Shown: positions 1 to 10,879 of the stretch, piece after piece
Layout of the letters: every line of letters starts with the position of its first letter
Position numbering within the stretch: the stretch's first letter is position 1
Origin: Orobanche coerulescens
Lineage: Eukaryota > Streptophyta > Magnoliopsida > Lamiales > Orobanchaceae
Direction of reading: 5' to 3'
Assembly: GCA_033398695.1 (NCBI GenBank)
Contig: CM065801.1
Span: 106,261,170-106,325,169, forward strand
Length of the DNA stretch: 64,000 nt
Notes under the pieces: model-generated
Told to the model about the DNA's origin: nothing
What the model saw: only the letters and a program-made list of their open reading frames with translations
The model's database searches: none
Made by a program: the position numbers and the translations under genes

Positions 1-1161
1 AGATGACGTCTGAGTAGGTTTGGAGTCCCTACGGCAAAAACAGGCCTTATGCCCAGCAATCCCACAATTATGACACGTGATAGTCTGTCTCGGACACTTG
101 GTACTGAGATGACCAAGATCCCCACAGTTAAAACAGGTGATGGCCGAACTAGTCACTCAAGACTGAGATTCCGCGGGTTTAGACGTCACAGGAGGTCGCT
201 CAGAAAAAGCAGAGCCCGCACGAGGTTTCTTGAAGGTTGTCTGACCGCCTTCAGACTGATTACGATTCTTCGATTTCTTACTAGCAGACGAAGGTTGCTG
301 CTTAGCAATTTCCTTAGCAGTAAGCTCATAAGTGAGAGCTTTCTTAATGAATTCGGCCAACGTGGTGCAATTATGATTAAGCAACTGAAGTCTCATACGG
401 GGTTTCAGCCTCTTGCTGAAATACTTGATTTTATCCGCCTCTGAATGAATGATCGATGAGGTGAAAGGGAGAAGTTCCTGAAATTTCTCGGTAATGGCGA
501 GAACATCCTCGTCTGCTGAGGGGTCGGGTGTGAGTAATTCTGACAGCTTGGCCTCTCTGAGTGGGGCCGGATAATACCTCTCCATCATGAGAGTCTTGAA
601 CTACTCCCAAGTACATGATCCTTCGGTGGGCTTCAACGACAACCACCAAGAATGAGCGCTCTTACCCAGATAGTAAGCCGCAACTGAAACTTTGTGTCCT
701 TCGGGACACTCTACCATCGCAAATAGCTTCTCGAAGTGTTCGAGCCAATGAACAATATCTGCCGGATCAGATGAGCCTTTAAAAGTAGGTGGCCTTTGGC
801 GAGAAATGTCGCCAATGATACTGCTCACATTCCTCTCTTGCCTCTGAGGTGGCGGCGGAGAAGCTTGTTGATTTTGATTGACTGAATTATGCATCGTCTC
901 CATTAGCTGTGCCATCTGGGTCATTTGGGCCATCATGCCCGGCATAAAAGCAAGTGGGTCAACCCGAACACCTTCTGACTGAGCCGTATCCCGGGTACGA
1001 CTCCCCGATAGTGAATGATCGCGTCCAGGTGAATGAGTGGCAGCATCGCTGCTCGATGAATTAGCATTATTTATCGCATTCGCACGTGTATTCACACGAG
1101 CTCTTGGGATTCAGCCCGCACCACGGCCTCGTCCTCCTCGTCCTATTCTTGCTCTCTCCAT
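1..1161 (-). pseudogene. gypsy-E gag polyprotein, decayed, 3' end off window
   Basis: Capsid/nucleocapsid protein of a Ty3/gypsy retrotransposon. The ATG lies at 1161-1159 and begins MERARIGRGGRGRG, an RG-rich N terminus shared with gypsy-D. The retrotransposon gag domain follows (QRPPTFKGSSDPADIVHWLEHF at about 830-730, then a YYLGKSAHSWW motif). Two CCHC zinc knuckles lie near the window edge: CFNCGDLGHLSTKC, then CHNCGIAGHKACFC. The whole stretch is one reading frame but is broken by three in-frame stops at 1111-1113 (TGA), 601-603 (TAG, where gypsy-D has GAG) and 157-159 (TGA). It is therefore a single-frame pseudogene rather than a frameshifted one. Protease and pol would lie left of the window. 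Family membership is clear from the domains; the Tekay/Del-type clade is inferred from similarity to gypsy-D. Confidence 0.9.
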
Positions 1162-1638
1162 ACTGAAGTAGGAAAGTCACATGATGATTATATTCCCCGC
1201 ATGAATATCACGTTATGATTATGACATGTGACGATAAAATGAGCATACACGCTCTAACACAGTGATTACATGAATGATTAACTGAGGTGACATGATTATC
1301 TGATGAAATTATTGAAATGATTGTCTTGAACAAGTTAACAATATTAATGATATGATCTTCCAGATCAACAACCGAGTAATGAATTGACTTGAGTGATTAA
1401 TGAGTTAACATGACCGTCCTGGTCAAAATGAAAATGATGATTGAGGATTGTTAACAAATGAATTATGAATGAATGATCATTGCCAGAAATTATACCATGG
1501 CATTAGAAATCTTACAGTTCTTGGTCTGATTGGCTCGGCATTTGCACAGGTCACACGTGACGCGAAAGTCCAATGATACTAGTCCGATGACGATGATTTC
1601 AAATGAGACATGACTCGGAAGGTAGTATTCAAACCACA
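1162..1638 (-). other. gypsy-E leader between PBS and gag
   Basis: Non-coding leader of gypsy-E, AT-rich and rich in ATGA/TGAT repeats. On the minus strand it ends in CTACTTCAG followed by T and the gag ATG, which resembles a 3' splice site. No ORF of interest was seen. Confidence 0.6.
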
Positions 1639-1650
1639 GCTCCGATACCA
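1639..1650 (-). other. gypsy-E primer-binding site (initiator tRNA-Met type)
   Basis: The minus strand reads TGGTATCGGAGC, four bases inside the LTR end. It is complementary to the 3' end of plant initiator tRNA-Met, apart from an A-to-G change also seen in gypsy-B, gypsy-C, copia-A and the SIRE-like element. Confidence 0.8.
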
Positions 1651-1654
1651 ACTC

Positions 1655-4071
1655 TGTAACACCCCAAACTAGGCGGATATGACAGTGCCGTGGACCCCCG
1701 ACTGGGACCCACGAGGCGAATGAAAACTTATGAATTAAATAATATAATTGTTGTACCGAACCACATTATATTACTAAATACTCCGATGAGGAGCTTAAGT
1801 ACATTACACCAGGACAAAACAGAATACTAGTATATTTTATATGAAGATAAAATACACCACCCTGAATAAATAAACGTCTCAGACGGAATTTGCAGCGGAA
1901 ATACAAATGAAGAGAAATAAGAATGACTGAAATGACTGAATTAAGCGGAATGACTAGGGCCCCCTACTAGTATCACTGGGACTCCTCGCCGTCAACATGC
2001 TCTTCCCGTGCCTTTGCCTTGCCGTGACCTGAAAAGAAAATCCCCCAATGGGGTCAGTTACACAGAACAACAATCCTCAAGGGTTGAAAATACACAATCA
2101 TGATATAACTGAAGTTATGAAATATCCTTAATTATGAATTATGCTGAAGAGGAGTATCATAGTATGCCCGTAATGTTCTGTGCAAGTGTACAAGATGAAT
2201 GACCGGACACACCCGTCCTTGTACCTAATTAGTCTCACGGAGGTAAGCGTTACCGTGTGCACGGTCCAATGTATCGGTGAACCCAATACATGACCATCGT
2301 GTGCCCGACTAAGAATTCCACACAGCCACACCCGGCCACGCAATATGAACCTAGACGGTCATATGATCGAGAATGACCACAATGAATTTCAATGAATAAT
2401 AATTCGATAAGGTCAAGCATGACTCACCGAGATGAAAATAATAGTGACGTGATTGATAACTCAATGAAACGATTGGAACCGTCGTTCCTCGTGAATGAAG
2501 TGATTGTTCGACAATTACAAGTCTCAATAGGGTTAATACAATGATGAATGAGTATGATTATGAATGAAAAACAACAAAAGGAATGAATATCCTTTTAACC
2601 GAGTAAGAATTAACTTACGCAACACCGATGAAGAATGTCCGTCCACGAACAACGTCCTAAATGAAATGTCGGTCGCTCGAACAACCTTGAATAACACAAT
2701 TTACCAATAATTCGATCATTACACGAATCAAATAGGATCATAACCGACTCAACGTCGATACAACAATATCCAAACTCGAATATATCGAAACCAACTCCAC
2801 GATGAGTATTTCAAACCATCAAAACACTTTCAATGATATCAATAATCTCATAGGAACCCACAATTTCAAGATTACAACAAGGTCAAATGGAAATCCCCAA
2901 ATTATCCAAAGTCAACCCCAAGGGTTCTTGATATAAATCCCCAAAATAGCCATTAAATCTATAGGAATACATTTATCCAAGGTAGATAATCCATATCCAA
3001 AATATTCCAACAACAATCCAAGCTTACACAAAGAAATCGGAAGGAAAAACTCAAAAATCCGAAATTCTAGATCCAAGAGATTAATACCTTTGATTTGATG
3101 AGATGAAGATGATGAAATGATGATTAATCCAACTCAAAGCCTTGAAGATGGTGATAGATGATAACAGCTCGAAGAGAACACTCCAAGTCGCCCGAAATCG
3201 CCCGACGTCGCTCAAAAACGAAGAGAAGTGAGAAAATGACGAAACTCAGGCTAACTGTCCAATTTATACTGCTCCAGATTAGCGTGCGCTAGCCCTTGTG
3301 CGTAGCGTGCGCTAACGGGTATTTTGTGTAGACCAGTACCCACTGACCGAAAACGGTAGCGCGCGCTATGTACCATCTGTAGCGTGCGCTACGGTTGTAC
3401 ACTTAGCGTGCGTTAACCCCAAAATGTTAGCGTGCGCTAACGAATTATCTGATGCCCAGTACTGGAGTCCAGAACCTTCTGTCCTCTGATCTGATCTCGG
3501 TAGCGTGCGCTAAAACCAACAATTAGAGTGCGCTACTACACCGCTTGCGTACGCTAAAAACCACTCATAGCGTGCGCTATGAATTAATCCAATGCAGTCC
3601 AGTAGCCACTGGACTCAACATGATCCGTCCTTAGCGCGCGTTACACCAAATATTAGCGTGCGCTACTACAACCCACTAGCGCGCGCTACTTACCATTCGT
3701 AGCGTGCGCTACTTATAACTCACTGCGGTCGGTACCTTACGGATCGCGGCCCAGTAACATTAGCGTGCGCTAATGATGAGTGGTAGTGTGCGCTACCTGT
3801 ACTCAATTAGCGCGCGCTAAAAAGATTACGTAGCGTGCGCTACTCCTCACGCACAGCCCACAATGAAAATGACAATGATGATAAACACGGCACGAAACTC
3901 CAATTAGATTAGTGATGAATGACGATTGATACACGATACAATTACTCTGAACGATGAATACCATGATTGAATATGAGTGACAAATGATCATTAACGAGTG
4001 AAATTACTGAATGATATATACTGAATGATAATTACTGAATGATAATTACTGAATTACAACCAGGTATTACA
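1655..4071 (-). repeat. gypsy-E 5' LTR
   Basis: On the minus strand it starts TGTAATACC at 4071 and ends GGTGTTACA at 1655, giving about 2.4 kb. Boundaries come from the TG...CA ends, the adjacent PBS, and the similar terminal sequences of the other gypsy LTRs here. U3 holds a large palindrome array (3275-3845). A TATA-like TATAAATT lies at about 3262-3269. A donor-like AAG/GTATTAA lies near 3088. The partner LTR is off the window, so the TSD cannot be checked; the right flank is attcc. Short TGAATGATAATTAC-like repeats sit at 4005-4052. Confidence 0.85.
3275..3845. promoter_or_regulatory. U3 palindrome array, gypsy-E (about 18 sites)
   Basis: Near-palindromes of the form TAGCGTGCGCTA or TAGCGCGCGCTA are centred at about 3285, 3308 | 3362, 3385, 3409, 3433 | 3506, 3529, 3550, 3573 | 3637, 3659, 3682, 3705 | 3766, 3789, 3813, 3836. 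Spacing inside groups is 21-24 bp, mostly 23; groups are 54-73 bp apart. The promoter-proximal site is about 20 bp from the TATA-like sequence. A regulatory role is inferred from position; the array itself is directly visible. Confidence 0.75.
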
Positions 4072-4375
4072 ATTCCATTATCAACACGGATGCCCACTAT
4101 CGTTGAAGAAAATGTAGCAGACGACATACATGCCATTCGAGATGATCATGATGAAGGCATATGGAAAAATGTTGTTATCTAGAGTCAAGTTAGATACTTG
4201 GTGATGAAGGCACAGTCGATTATGTCGAATTATAGTATTAATGTTTAATTTTGTGACATTATTAATGATAAAGTTGGTTTTGTTGAATTTTGGTATTAAT
4301 GTTGAGCATTGCGTTCTGAAGAATCAAGTTTTTATATTTTAGTATTTAAGATTTATTTCATTATTTGTTATTAAA

Positions 4376-4539
4376 AAGTGTGTGTGTGTGTGTATGTGTA
4401 TATGCAGTGTGTGCAGTGTGTATATTGTGTGTGTGTGTGCAGTGTGTGTGAGTGTGTGCACAGTGTGTGTGCAGTTTGTGTGAGTGTGTGCACAGTGTGT
4501 GTGTGTGTGTGCAGTGTGTGTGTGAGGGTGCAGAGTGCA

Positions 4540-4599
<60 letters not shown>

Positions 4600-4762
4600 A
4601 AGAGTGCAGCGTGTGTATATGTGCAGTGTATAGTGTGTGTGTGTGTGTGTGTGCAGTGTGTGTATGAGAATGCATAGTGCAGTGTGTGTAGTGTGTGTGT
4701 GCAGTGTGTGTGAGTGTGTGCAGTGTGTGTGTGCAGTGTGTGTGTGTTTTGTGTGTGCAGTG
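4376..4762. repeat. TG/GT microsatellite island
   Basis: About 390 bp of (TG)n interspersed with CAG and one (AG)n run at about 4576-4600. It lies between candidate exons of the CACTA-borne gene. Long ORFs on both strands (Cys-Val or His-Thr repeats) are by-products of the dinucleotide repeat. Confidence 0.95.
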
Positions 4763-4999
4763 GATATTTTGATCATCAATCCATTCAAAATATGGGACAG
4801 AGGGGAGAGGAGATCTCGAGATATATATCGACGCGTATGCTTGAGTCGAAGAAGCAAATATACATGGGAGCTTACCATCATAAATAAGTTAAATTTTGTA
4901 AATTTCTAAATATTTTCTTTTTAACAAAATTATTTCTTTATTTTTTTACAACATAGTTTAGTAATATGTTTTTTCTTTCAAATGTATTTATCAATGTAG

Positions 5000-6612
5000 G
5001 CATCATTGGCAACTTCTGGTCATTGTGCCAGCAAGAGGAACTATTATATGGTTTTGCTCATTACATAGTAGGCCTAACTCTCGCATTAAGGCCATACTTA
5101 TTTATAACATATTTGCTTGAAAATTTTATATCAACGACTCAACATATTATTGTTACTTTTATGCAGTGCCGTGACTGCATTCAAGACCATGGATGGTATG
5201 CATACAAGTAAATCAAAGCAGGCGGTTAGTTGGATATATCCCAAGGTAATACATTTAATTACATGAGTGTAAATATGTGTGTTTGTGTGTGTAAATATTT
5301 GAGTGTGTATGAAAACATTGTTTTTAGAAACACGAATTATTTTGGGATAGACGTGGTTAACGTCGTAAAGATCTTCTACCTTTGGGATAGATGTTAGCTT
5401 TCGTCTTAAGGATCTTCTCCCAACATATCATGTATGAAGTGTCCGTTTGTTTGTGTTGGTATTTTTTTTATGTGCAGTGTGTGCGCAGTGGCAGTGTGTG
5501 CTGTGTGTATGTGTTTGTGTGTGTTTGTGTGGTGTGTGTGTCTATGTTTGTGTTTTTTTGTGTTTGTGTGATGTGTGTATGTGATGTGTGTGTGTGTGTG
5601 TTGTGTGTACTGTGTGTGTATGTATGTGTGTGTTGTGTGTGTGTGTGTGTGTGTGTATGTGTGTGTTTGTGTATGTTTGTTTGTGTGCAATATGTGTGTG
5701 TGTACTGTGTGTATGTGTGTGTTTGTGTATGTTTGTGTGCAGTGTGTGTGTATTGTATGTACTGTGTGTGTTTATGTTGTGTGTAATGTGTGTTTGTGTT
5801 GGAAACACGAATTATTTTGGGACAGACGTGGTTAAAGTCTCCCTTTGGGATAGATGTTAACTTTCGTCTTAAGGATCTTCTCCCAACATATCATGTATGA
5901 AGTGTCTGTTTGTTTGTGTTGGGTTTTTTTTCTGTGCAGTGTGTGTGTGCAGTGTGTGTGTACTGTGTGTGCGTTTGTGCTTTTGTGTGTTTGTGTGCTG
6001 TTTGTGTGTGTGTGTATGCTATGAGTGTGTTTGCATTTGTGTGCAGTATGTGTGTGTGTGTGTGTTGTGTGTACTGTGTGTGTGTGTGTATGTGTGTGTG
6101 TGCTGTGTGTGTGTGTGTGTTTGTGTATGTTTGGTTGTGTGCAATGTATGTACTGTGTGTATGTGTGTGTTTGTGTATGTTTGTGTGCAGTGTGTGTGTT
6201 GTGTGTACTGTGTGTGTTTATGTTTGTGTGTGTATTGTGTGTTTGTGTTGGAAACACAAATTATTTTGGGATAGACGTGGTTAACGTCATAAGGATCTTC
6301 TCCCTTTGGGATAGATGTTAACTTTCGTCTTAAGGATCTTCTCCCAACATATCGTGTATGAAGTGTCTGTTTGTTTGTGTTGGGTTTTTTTTTCTGTGCA
6401 GTGTGTGTGTGCTGTGCGTGTGTTTGTGCTTTTGTGTGTTTGTGTGTTGTTTGTGTGTGTGTGTATGCTATGAGTGTGTTTGTGTTTGTGTGCAGTGTGT
6501 GTGTGTGTGTTGTATGTACTGTGTGTGTGTGTGTGCTATGTGTGTGTTTGTGTATGTTTGGTTGTGTGCAATGTGTGTGTACTGTGTGTATGTGTGTGTT
6601 TGTGTATGTTTG

Positions 6613-6667
<55 letters not shown>

Positions 6668-6923
6668 GTGTGTAGTTTGTGTGTTTATGTTTGTGTGTGT
6701 ATTGTGTGTTTGTGTTGGAAACATAAATTATTTTGGGATAGACGTGGTTAACGTCATAAGGATCTTCTCCCTTTGGGATGGATGTTAACTTTCGTCTTAA
6801 GGATCCTCTTCCAACATATCGTGTATGAAGTGTCCGTTTGTTTGTGTCGGGTTTTTTTCTGTGCAGTGTATGTGTGTGTGCAGTGTGTGTGTGTGTGCAG
6901 TGGCAGTATGTGTGTGTGTGTGC

Positions 6924-6958
<35 letters not shown>

Positions 6959-7893
6959 CTGTGTTTGTGTGTTGTGTGTGTGTATGTTGTCTGTGTGTGT
7001 GTATGTGTTTGTGTGCAGTGTGTGTTGTGTGCTGTGTGTAATGTGTGTGTGTGTGTATGTGTGTGATGTGTGTGTGTATGTGTGTGTGTGTGTGTGTGTG
7101 TTTGTGTATGTATGTTTGTGTGCAGTGTGTGTGTACTGTGTGTATGTGTGTGTTTATGTATGTTTGTATGCAGTGTGTGTGTGGGTGCTGTGTGTACTGT
7201 GTGTTTTTATGTTTGTGTGTGTATTTTGTGTTTGTGTTGGTGTTTTTTTTTCTGTGCTGTGTGTGTGCGCGCAATGTGTGTCGCAGTGTGTGTGTGATGT
7301 GTATGTGTGTGTGTGTCTGTGTGTGTGCTGTGTGTGTCTGTGTGTGTACTGTGTGTGTACTGTGTGTGTGGTTGTTTGTTTGTTTGTTTATTTGTTTGTG
7401 TGCAGTGTGTGTGTTTCCTGTGTGTGCAGTGTGTGTGGGTCTGTGTGTGTGTGCTGTGTGCTGTGTGTGTGTGTGTGTGTTTGTTTGTGTGCAGTGTGTG
7501 TTTGTGTGCTTGTGTGCTTTATGTGTTTGTGTTAGTGTGTGTGTTTTTTACTGTGTATGTTGTGTGTTGATTTTATTTACTGAAAGCGACTCATATAATT
7601 GTCTTATTTTGTTTTAGTGTAATAAACGAAATGGAGGTTGGGAGTGTGGTTATTATGTTATGCACTGGATGTCGACTATCGTCCGAGCGCGTATTTTCGA
7701 TGGTTGGATGGAGGTAGTATATTTTTAACTTGAAGTGGTGATAAAACTGTTTACTCGTTAAAGTTTGTTTATTATACGTTTATATGTGCAAATGTTTGAT
7801 GATGTTGGAGCACTGTCTCATGATGTTATTAATAAAGTTCGAGCTGATTGGGGACATTATTTCTTGGAGGTTCGAAATCGTCTTGCGACATGA
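5000..7893 (+). pseudogene. Ulp1-like (C48) cysteine protease gene of the CACTA element, multi-exon, decayed
   Basis: Exon fragments assemble into a SUMO-protease-like domain. At 5000-5095, after a TGTAG acceptor, comes HHWQLLVIVPARGTIIWFCS with the catalytic His. At 5167-5245, after ATGCAG, comes AVTAFKTMDG...SWIYPK, ending at a GTAATA donor. At 7618-7713, after TTTTAG, comes CNKRNGGWECGYYVMHWM with the catalytic Cys, ending at GAG/GTAGTA. At about 7792-7893 comes a terminal exon ending HYFLEVRNRLAT-stop. His and Cys are present. The expected Asp 17 residues after His is Cys, and the expected Gln 6 residues before Cys is Arg. There is no canonical donor after the first fragment, and the last acceptor reads CAA instead of CAG. 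In related elements this protein is encoded next to the transposase. The N-terminal part was not recognised. Confidence 0.65.
5246..7617. repeat. TG-rich higher-order tandem array inside the Ulp1-like intron
   Basis: About 2.4 kb, bounded by a GT donor at 5246 and a TTTTAG acceptor ending at 7617. The array is built of 450-475-bp units. Each starts with a unique segment (GAAACACGAATTATTTTGGG, then two half-repeats of GGGATAGA...AAGGATCTTCTCCC, then GTTTGTTTGTGTTGG) followed by about 300 bp of TG-rich microsatellite. Unit starts are at 5327, 5802, 6251 and 6718; a fifth, partial unit follows about 7230. ORFs here are repeat shadows, not genes. Confidence 0.9.
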
Positions 7894-8094
7894 TTTTGGT
7901 ATGAATTGTACATGTGGTATTTGTATGACTTATTTGGATGAATTGGTGTTTTTTGTATTATCTTTTTTCAATGAATTGGTGGTTCAATGAATTTGGTGTT
8001 TGCTAGTTCTTTTCGGTGTGTTTGGATTCGATGAATTGGTGGTTTATTGATTAGTTTGATCCGAGTCAAGTACTGGATTGTGCAAAATAATGCC
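7894..8094 (+). other. CACTA non-coding segment
   Basis: Between the last Ulp1-like exon and the subterminal repeats. It contains loosely repeated TTTGGATGAATTGGTG / TTCAATGAATTGGTGGTT phrases and no recognisable gene. Confidence 0.5.
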
Positions 8095-8398
8095 AAAATT
8101 TGGGGAAAATCTGGACAAAATAACAGCGGTTCAGAAAAACCGCAGTTAAACTTTTTGAAACTTCAACAGCGGTTCCGCTAGAACCGTTGTTACGTTTCAG
8201 CTGTTAACAGTGGTTACCGGAAACTGCAGTTAAATGGCATGTTTAACAGCGGTTACACTTAACCGCCGTTATTCGTATAATTCAACGGTGGTTACAAAAA
8301 CCGCTATTAAAATTAACAGTGGTACATACAACATCGGTTCCAGAACCACTGTTTATTGGCCCAAATAATCACTGTTAAAAGCCTGTTTTGTAGTAGTG
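8095..8398. repeat. CACTA subterminal repeat field and right terminal inverted repeat
   Basis: At least ten copies of a 10-12-bp motif in both orientations (AACAGCGGTT, AACCGCCGTT, AACAGTGGTT and variants). They end in CCTGTTTTGTAGTAGTG at 8382-8398. Subterminal arrays of this type bind the TNPA-like protein in characterised CACTA elements. Confidence 0.8.
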
Positions 8399-9912
8399 TA
8401 TCGAAATAGAGCAGCGGAAGTACAATATAATATGTAAAAAAACCTCCGAGGATCCAAGTATATTATCAAAGTACTAAGAACAAGATTGTTACCTCTTGTA
8501 TCGGGTTTTCGATCGAGCCTTCTAGAGACGTTGCAAGAAGCGAGCGTCCTCTACGGTATCCACACAACGAACAAGTCCTGAGCATCTAACGGATTGCTAG
8601 CTCCGATTTAACAAAGATTTCACTTAAATCAATTTGAATATAGGTATGTTCTTGATTATGGTAAGAACAAGAACACCAAGAATATAATTCAAATGTTCTT
8701 GAACTTTGATCTAAAATAACAACTATGAATCTTATTCAATATGTTATTAAAGATCAAACTCACAAGGTTATATGAAATTTAGAAGATTATTTTAAATACT
8801 TTCTTGGTCAAAGAATCAACCTTCAAAGATATGAAGATATATTCTTGATCCTTTTGATTATTCAACTTTTGAATATATCTTTAAGACTTTTGAGAGGGAG
8901 AAATATCAAAATCATATTTTTGATTCTCTCTCCACAAATATGTCTTCACTTGTGATTAAGCCTTGTTTGAGGGCTATCACAAGATACTCTTATATAGTCC
9001 TCAACATGGTTAAGGGTTCACCAACCCTTTCACCAACTTTTAATCAACCGGAACAAAATAGCTGCTCTGATCATTTAAGTGTGTGACCCTGTAGGTTCTA
9101 ATTAATATGGCAATGACTATAAAACAATTTTTATGACTCATAAATCATAAGCAGCCTCTAGCTAGACATTATGACTACCCGCATTAATAGAATTGATTCG
9201 ACGGCACGAATGAAATCCCGTTACTATATAATATTTAATCTTCTCGTCGCGCGATATCCAAGTTAAGCATAAGGCATGGATAAGTCGACCTTATATAGCT
9301 TAATTAATATTCTTGATCTCAAGTTACAACTTTCCAATTCAAATATTACTGTTTATTGATCAATTTGAGCATGGCCATGCATATAAACAATTTAGCTTAT
9401 CAAGGGCCTGTAGATATCTTCTCTGTTTTATAGGAGTGACAGTCCCCTCTGGACAAACTACTTTCCTTTGCATACATCGTACCGTATCCAATCACAAACT
9501 GTATGGTCCCTTGTTAAAGAAGACGTTGGTATTGTGTTAAAATATGATACTCATTATGTAGGAAACTGTAGTGTCTTTAGGTAATAAGGACTTAAATAAT
9601 ATATAACAGTCAGAGGAATTATAATGACTGAATCCATATATAATTCTCTTTGTTAGGTCATATCCAATACGATGTCTCTACATGTATCTATGACGTGATA
9701 TAACATCTCATGTTCATGACTAGTAAAATATAGTTATCGTATCATCATCATACTAGTAATCATATTACTAGAGATATCTAGAAGAAATATTCTTTAATCC
9801 TTTAACGAGCTTTACTATCAAGTCACATACTTGATGATCGTAAGCAGAATATTAATTCAATAATATAATCAATATTATATAATAATAAATATCTCCACAT
9901 TATTATTAAACA
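8399..9912 (-). repeat. Isolated copia-type LTR (about 1.5 kb)
   Basis: On the minus strand it starts TGTTTAATAATAATG at 9912 and ends CTTCCGCTGCTCTATTTCGATA against the CACTA terminus. A CTTCCGCTGC phrase also lies near the end of the copia-A LTR, but the rest is not obviously similar. No internal region of the same element is visible. It adjoins copia-B integrase at 9913 although its sequence does not match copia-B's own LTR at 52514-52897. It is probably a solo or truncated LTR into which the CACTA element inserted at the left. Short ORFs inside are not convincing. Confidence 0.6.
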
Positions 9913-9931
9913 GTAGACTTAGAGCATTATA

Positions 9932-10333
9932 CTAATAGTACGCACTAAACGGTTGATTGACAGTGGGTCGAAAGCGAATAAGTATATTTGTATGCAAAAT
10001 TGCATAACCCCAGGCAGAAATCATGAAGTTGGTTCGCAATACCAATGCTCGGACGATAAGCTGTAACCGCTTAATCATAGCCTCAGCAAGGTCAATTCTG
10101 CGAATGAGCATGGGGTATGGGATGTTAAATTCAATCCTAATCGACATGCAATAGTCGTCAAAGGACTTTGACGTAAACTCACCAGCATTGTCCAATCTTA
10201 ATGACGAGATTGGAAAGTCGGGGCGATTAGACCGTAACTTGATGATTTGTGCTAGGAGTTTAGCAAATGCAGCATTTCTTGTGGATAGCAGAGCTACATG
10301 TGACCATCGCGTCGATGCATCAAACATAACCAT
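9932..10333 (-). pseudogene. copia-B integrase core fragment
   Basis: Ty1/copia integrase catalytic core. On the minus strand, MVMFDASTRWSHVALLSTRN is followed by LRLDNAGEFTSKSFDDYC (second catalytic Asp region and conserved GEFTS), then a degenerate LAEAMIKRLQLIVRAL region holding the catalytic Glu. It stops after the QPFSA motif, where intact relatives continue into the rest of integrase and reverse transcriptase. RT and RNase H are absent; the unrelated LTR begins about 20 bp away. Confidence 0.8.
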
Positions 10334-10360
10334 AAAGTATCTAAATGGTCCTCACTCTGG

Positions 10361-10564
10361 TTAAATAGGTCCACAAATGTCCCCTTGAATTCTTTGTAAG
10401 AAGCGAATATTTTGTGTTGAGTCTTTAGCAAAGGATGGAGAGGGTATCAACTTTGCTAGTGAGCAGGCTTTACAAAACAATTTATGGGCATTGGAAATTG
10501 CCACAGAAGCCACGATATTTACGAAAGATGCACCGTCAACCTTATCAGGGCATGCGATCTTCAA
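10361..10564 (-). pseudogene. copia-B GAG-pre-integrase zinc region fragment
   Basis: Minus-strand peptide with KLFCKACSLAKLIPSPS and IQGDICGPI. This corresponds to the HHCC-like region and the start of the integrase core (D of GDICGP). It is out of frame with or separated by a stop from the downstream core, so pol is broken here. 10565-10879 holds degenerate pol sequence with no clean frame. Confidence 0.7.
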
Positions 10565-10879
10565 TCCCAGTGATACGGTATCAAACTAACTCACAACAAT
10601 GCCGATATCGAGTGGTGCTTACAATCGTTTTCTGGATTTGAAAAATAGATGACCATGTGAGTTTTTCAAAATGCGAATCATCATATCACGTCCAGGGTGA
10701 CCGAGTCGGTCATGCTATAGTTAGTATGCTTCGGAATCACAAAGTTCGTGACTCATAACGTAGGATTCAATAACCCTTATTGTAGTTTGGTATAAACCAC
10801 TACTTAGACTCATAAGTTTCTCGAGAACACGGCGTCTTCCGCATTCTGCTAGAGTAACACACAAAAATTCTATTCCATT

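Larger units (their letters stand above)
4072..8398 (+). mobile_element. CACTA-like DNA transposon, right portion
   Basis: The right end at 8382-8398 is the reverse complement of CACTACTACAAAACAGG, a CACTA-superfamily terminus. Just inside it is a subterminal field of AACAGCGGTT/AACCGC motifs. Further inside is a Ulp1-like protease gene, which some plant CACTA elements carry. The left part is missing: gypsy-E abuts it at 4071/4072 and probably inserted into it. A short open stretch at 4072-4179 (around MPTIVEENVADDIHAIRDDH) may be an exon of an element protein, but I cannot name it. Confidence 0.7.

Noticed and set aside
3275..3845. CRISPR-like appearance of regularly spaced short palindromes
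   Set aside because: Repeats are about 12 bp, the spacers are about 11 bp, this is a plant LTR, and no cas gene is present; it is a U3 promoter array.
4339..7617. Many long ORFs encoding Cys-Val or His-Thr repeat proteins on both strands
   Set aside because: They are translations of TG/CA microsatellite DNA, open in several frames at once, and lie in non-coding or intronic sequence of the CACTA gene.
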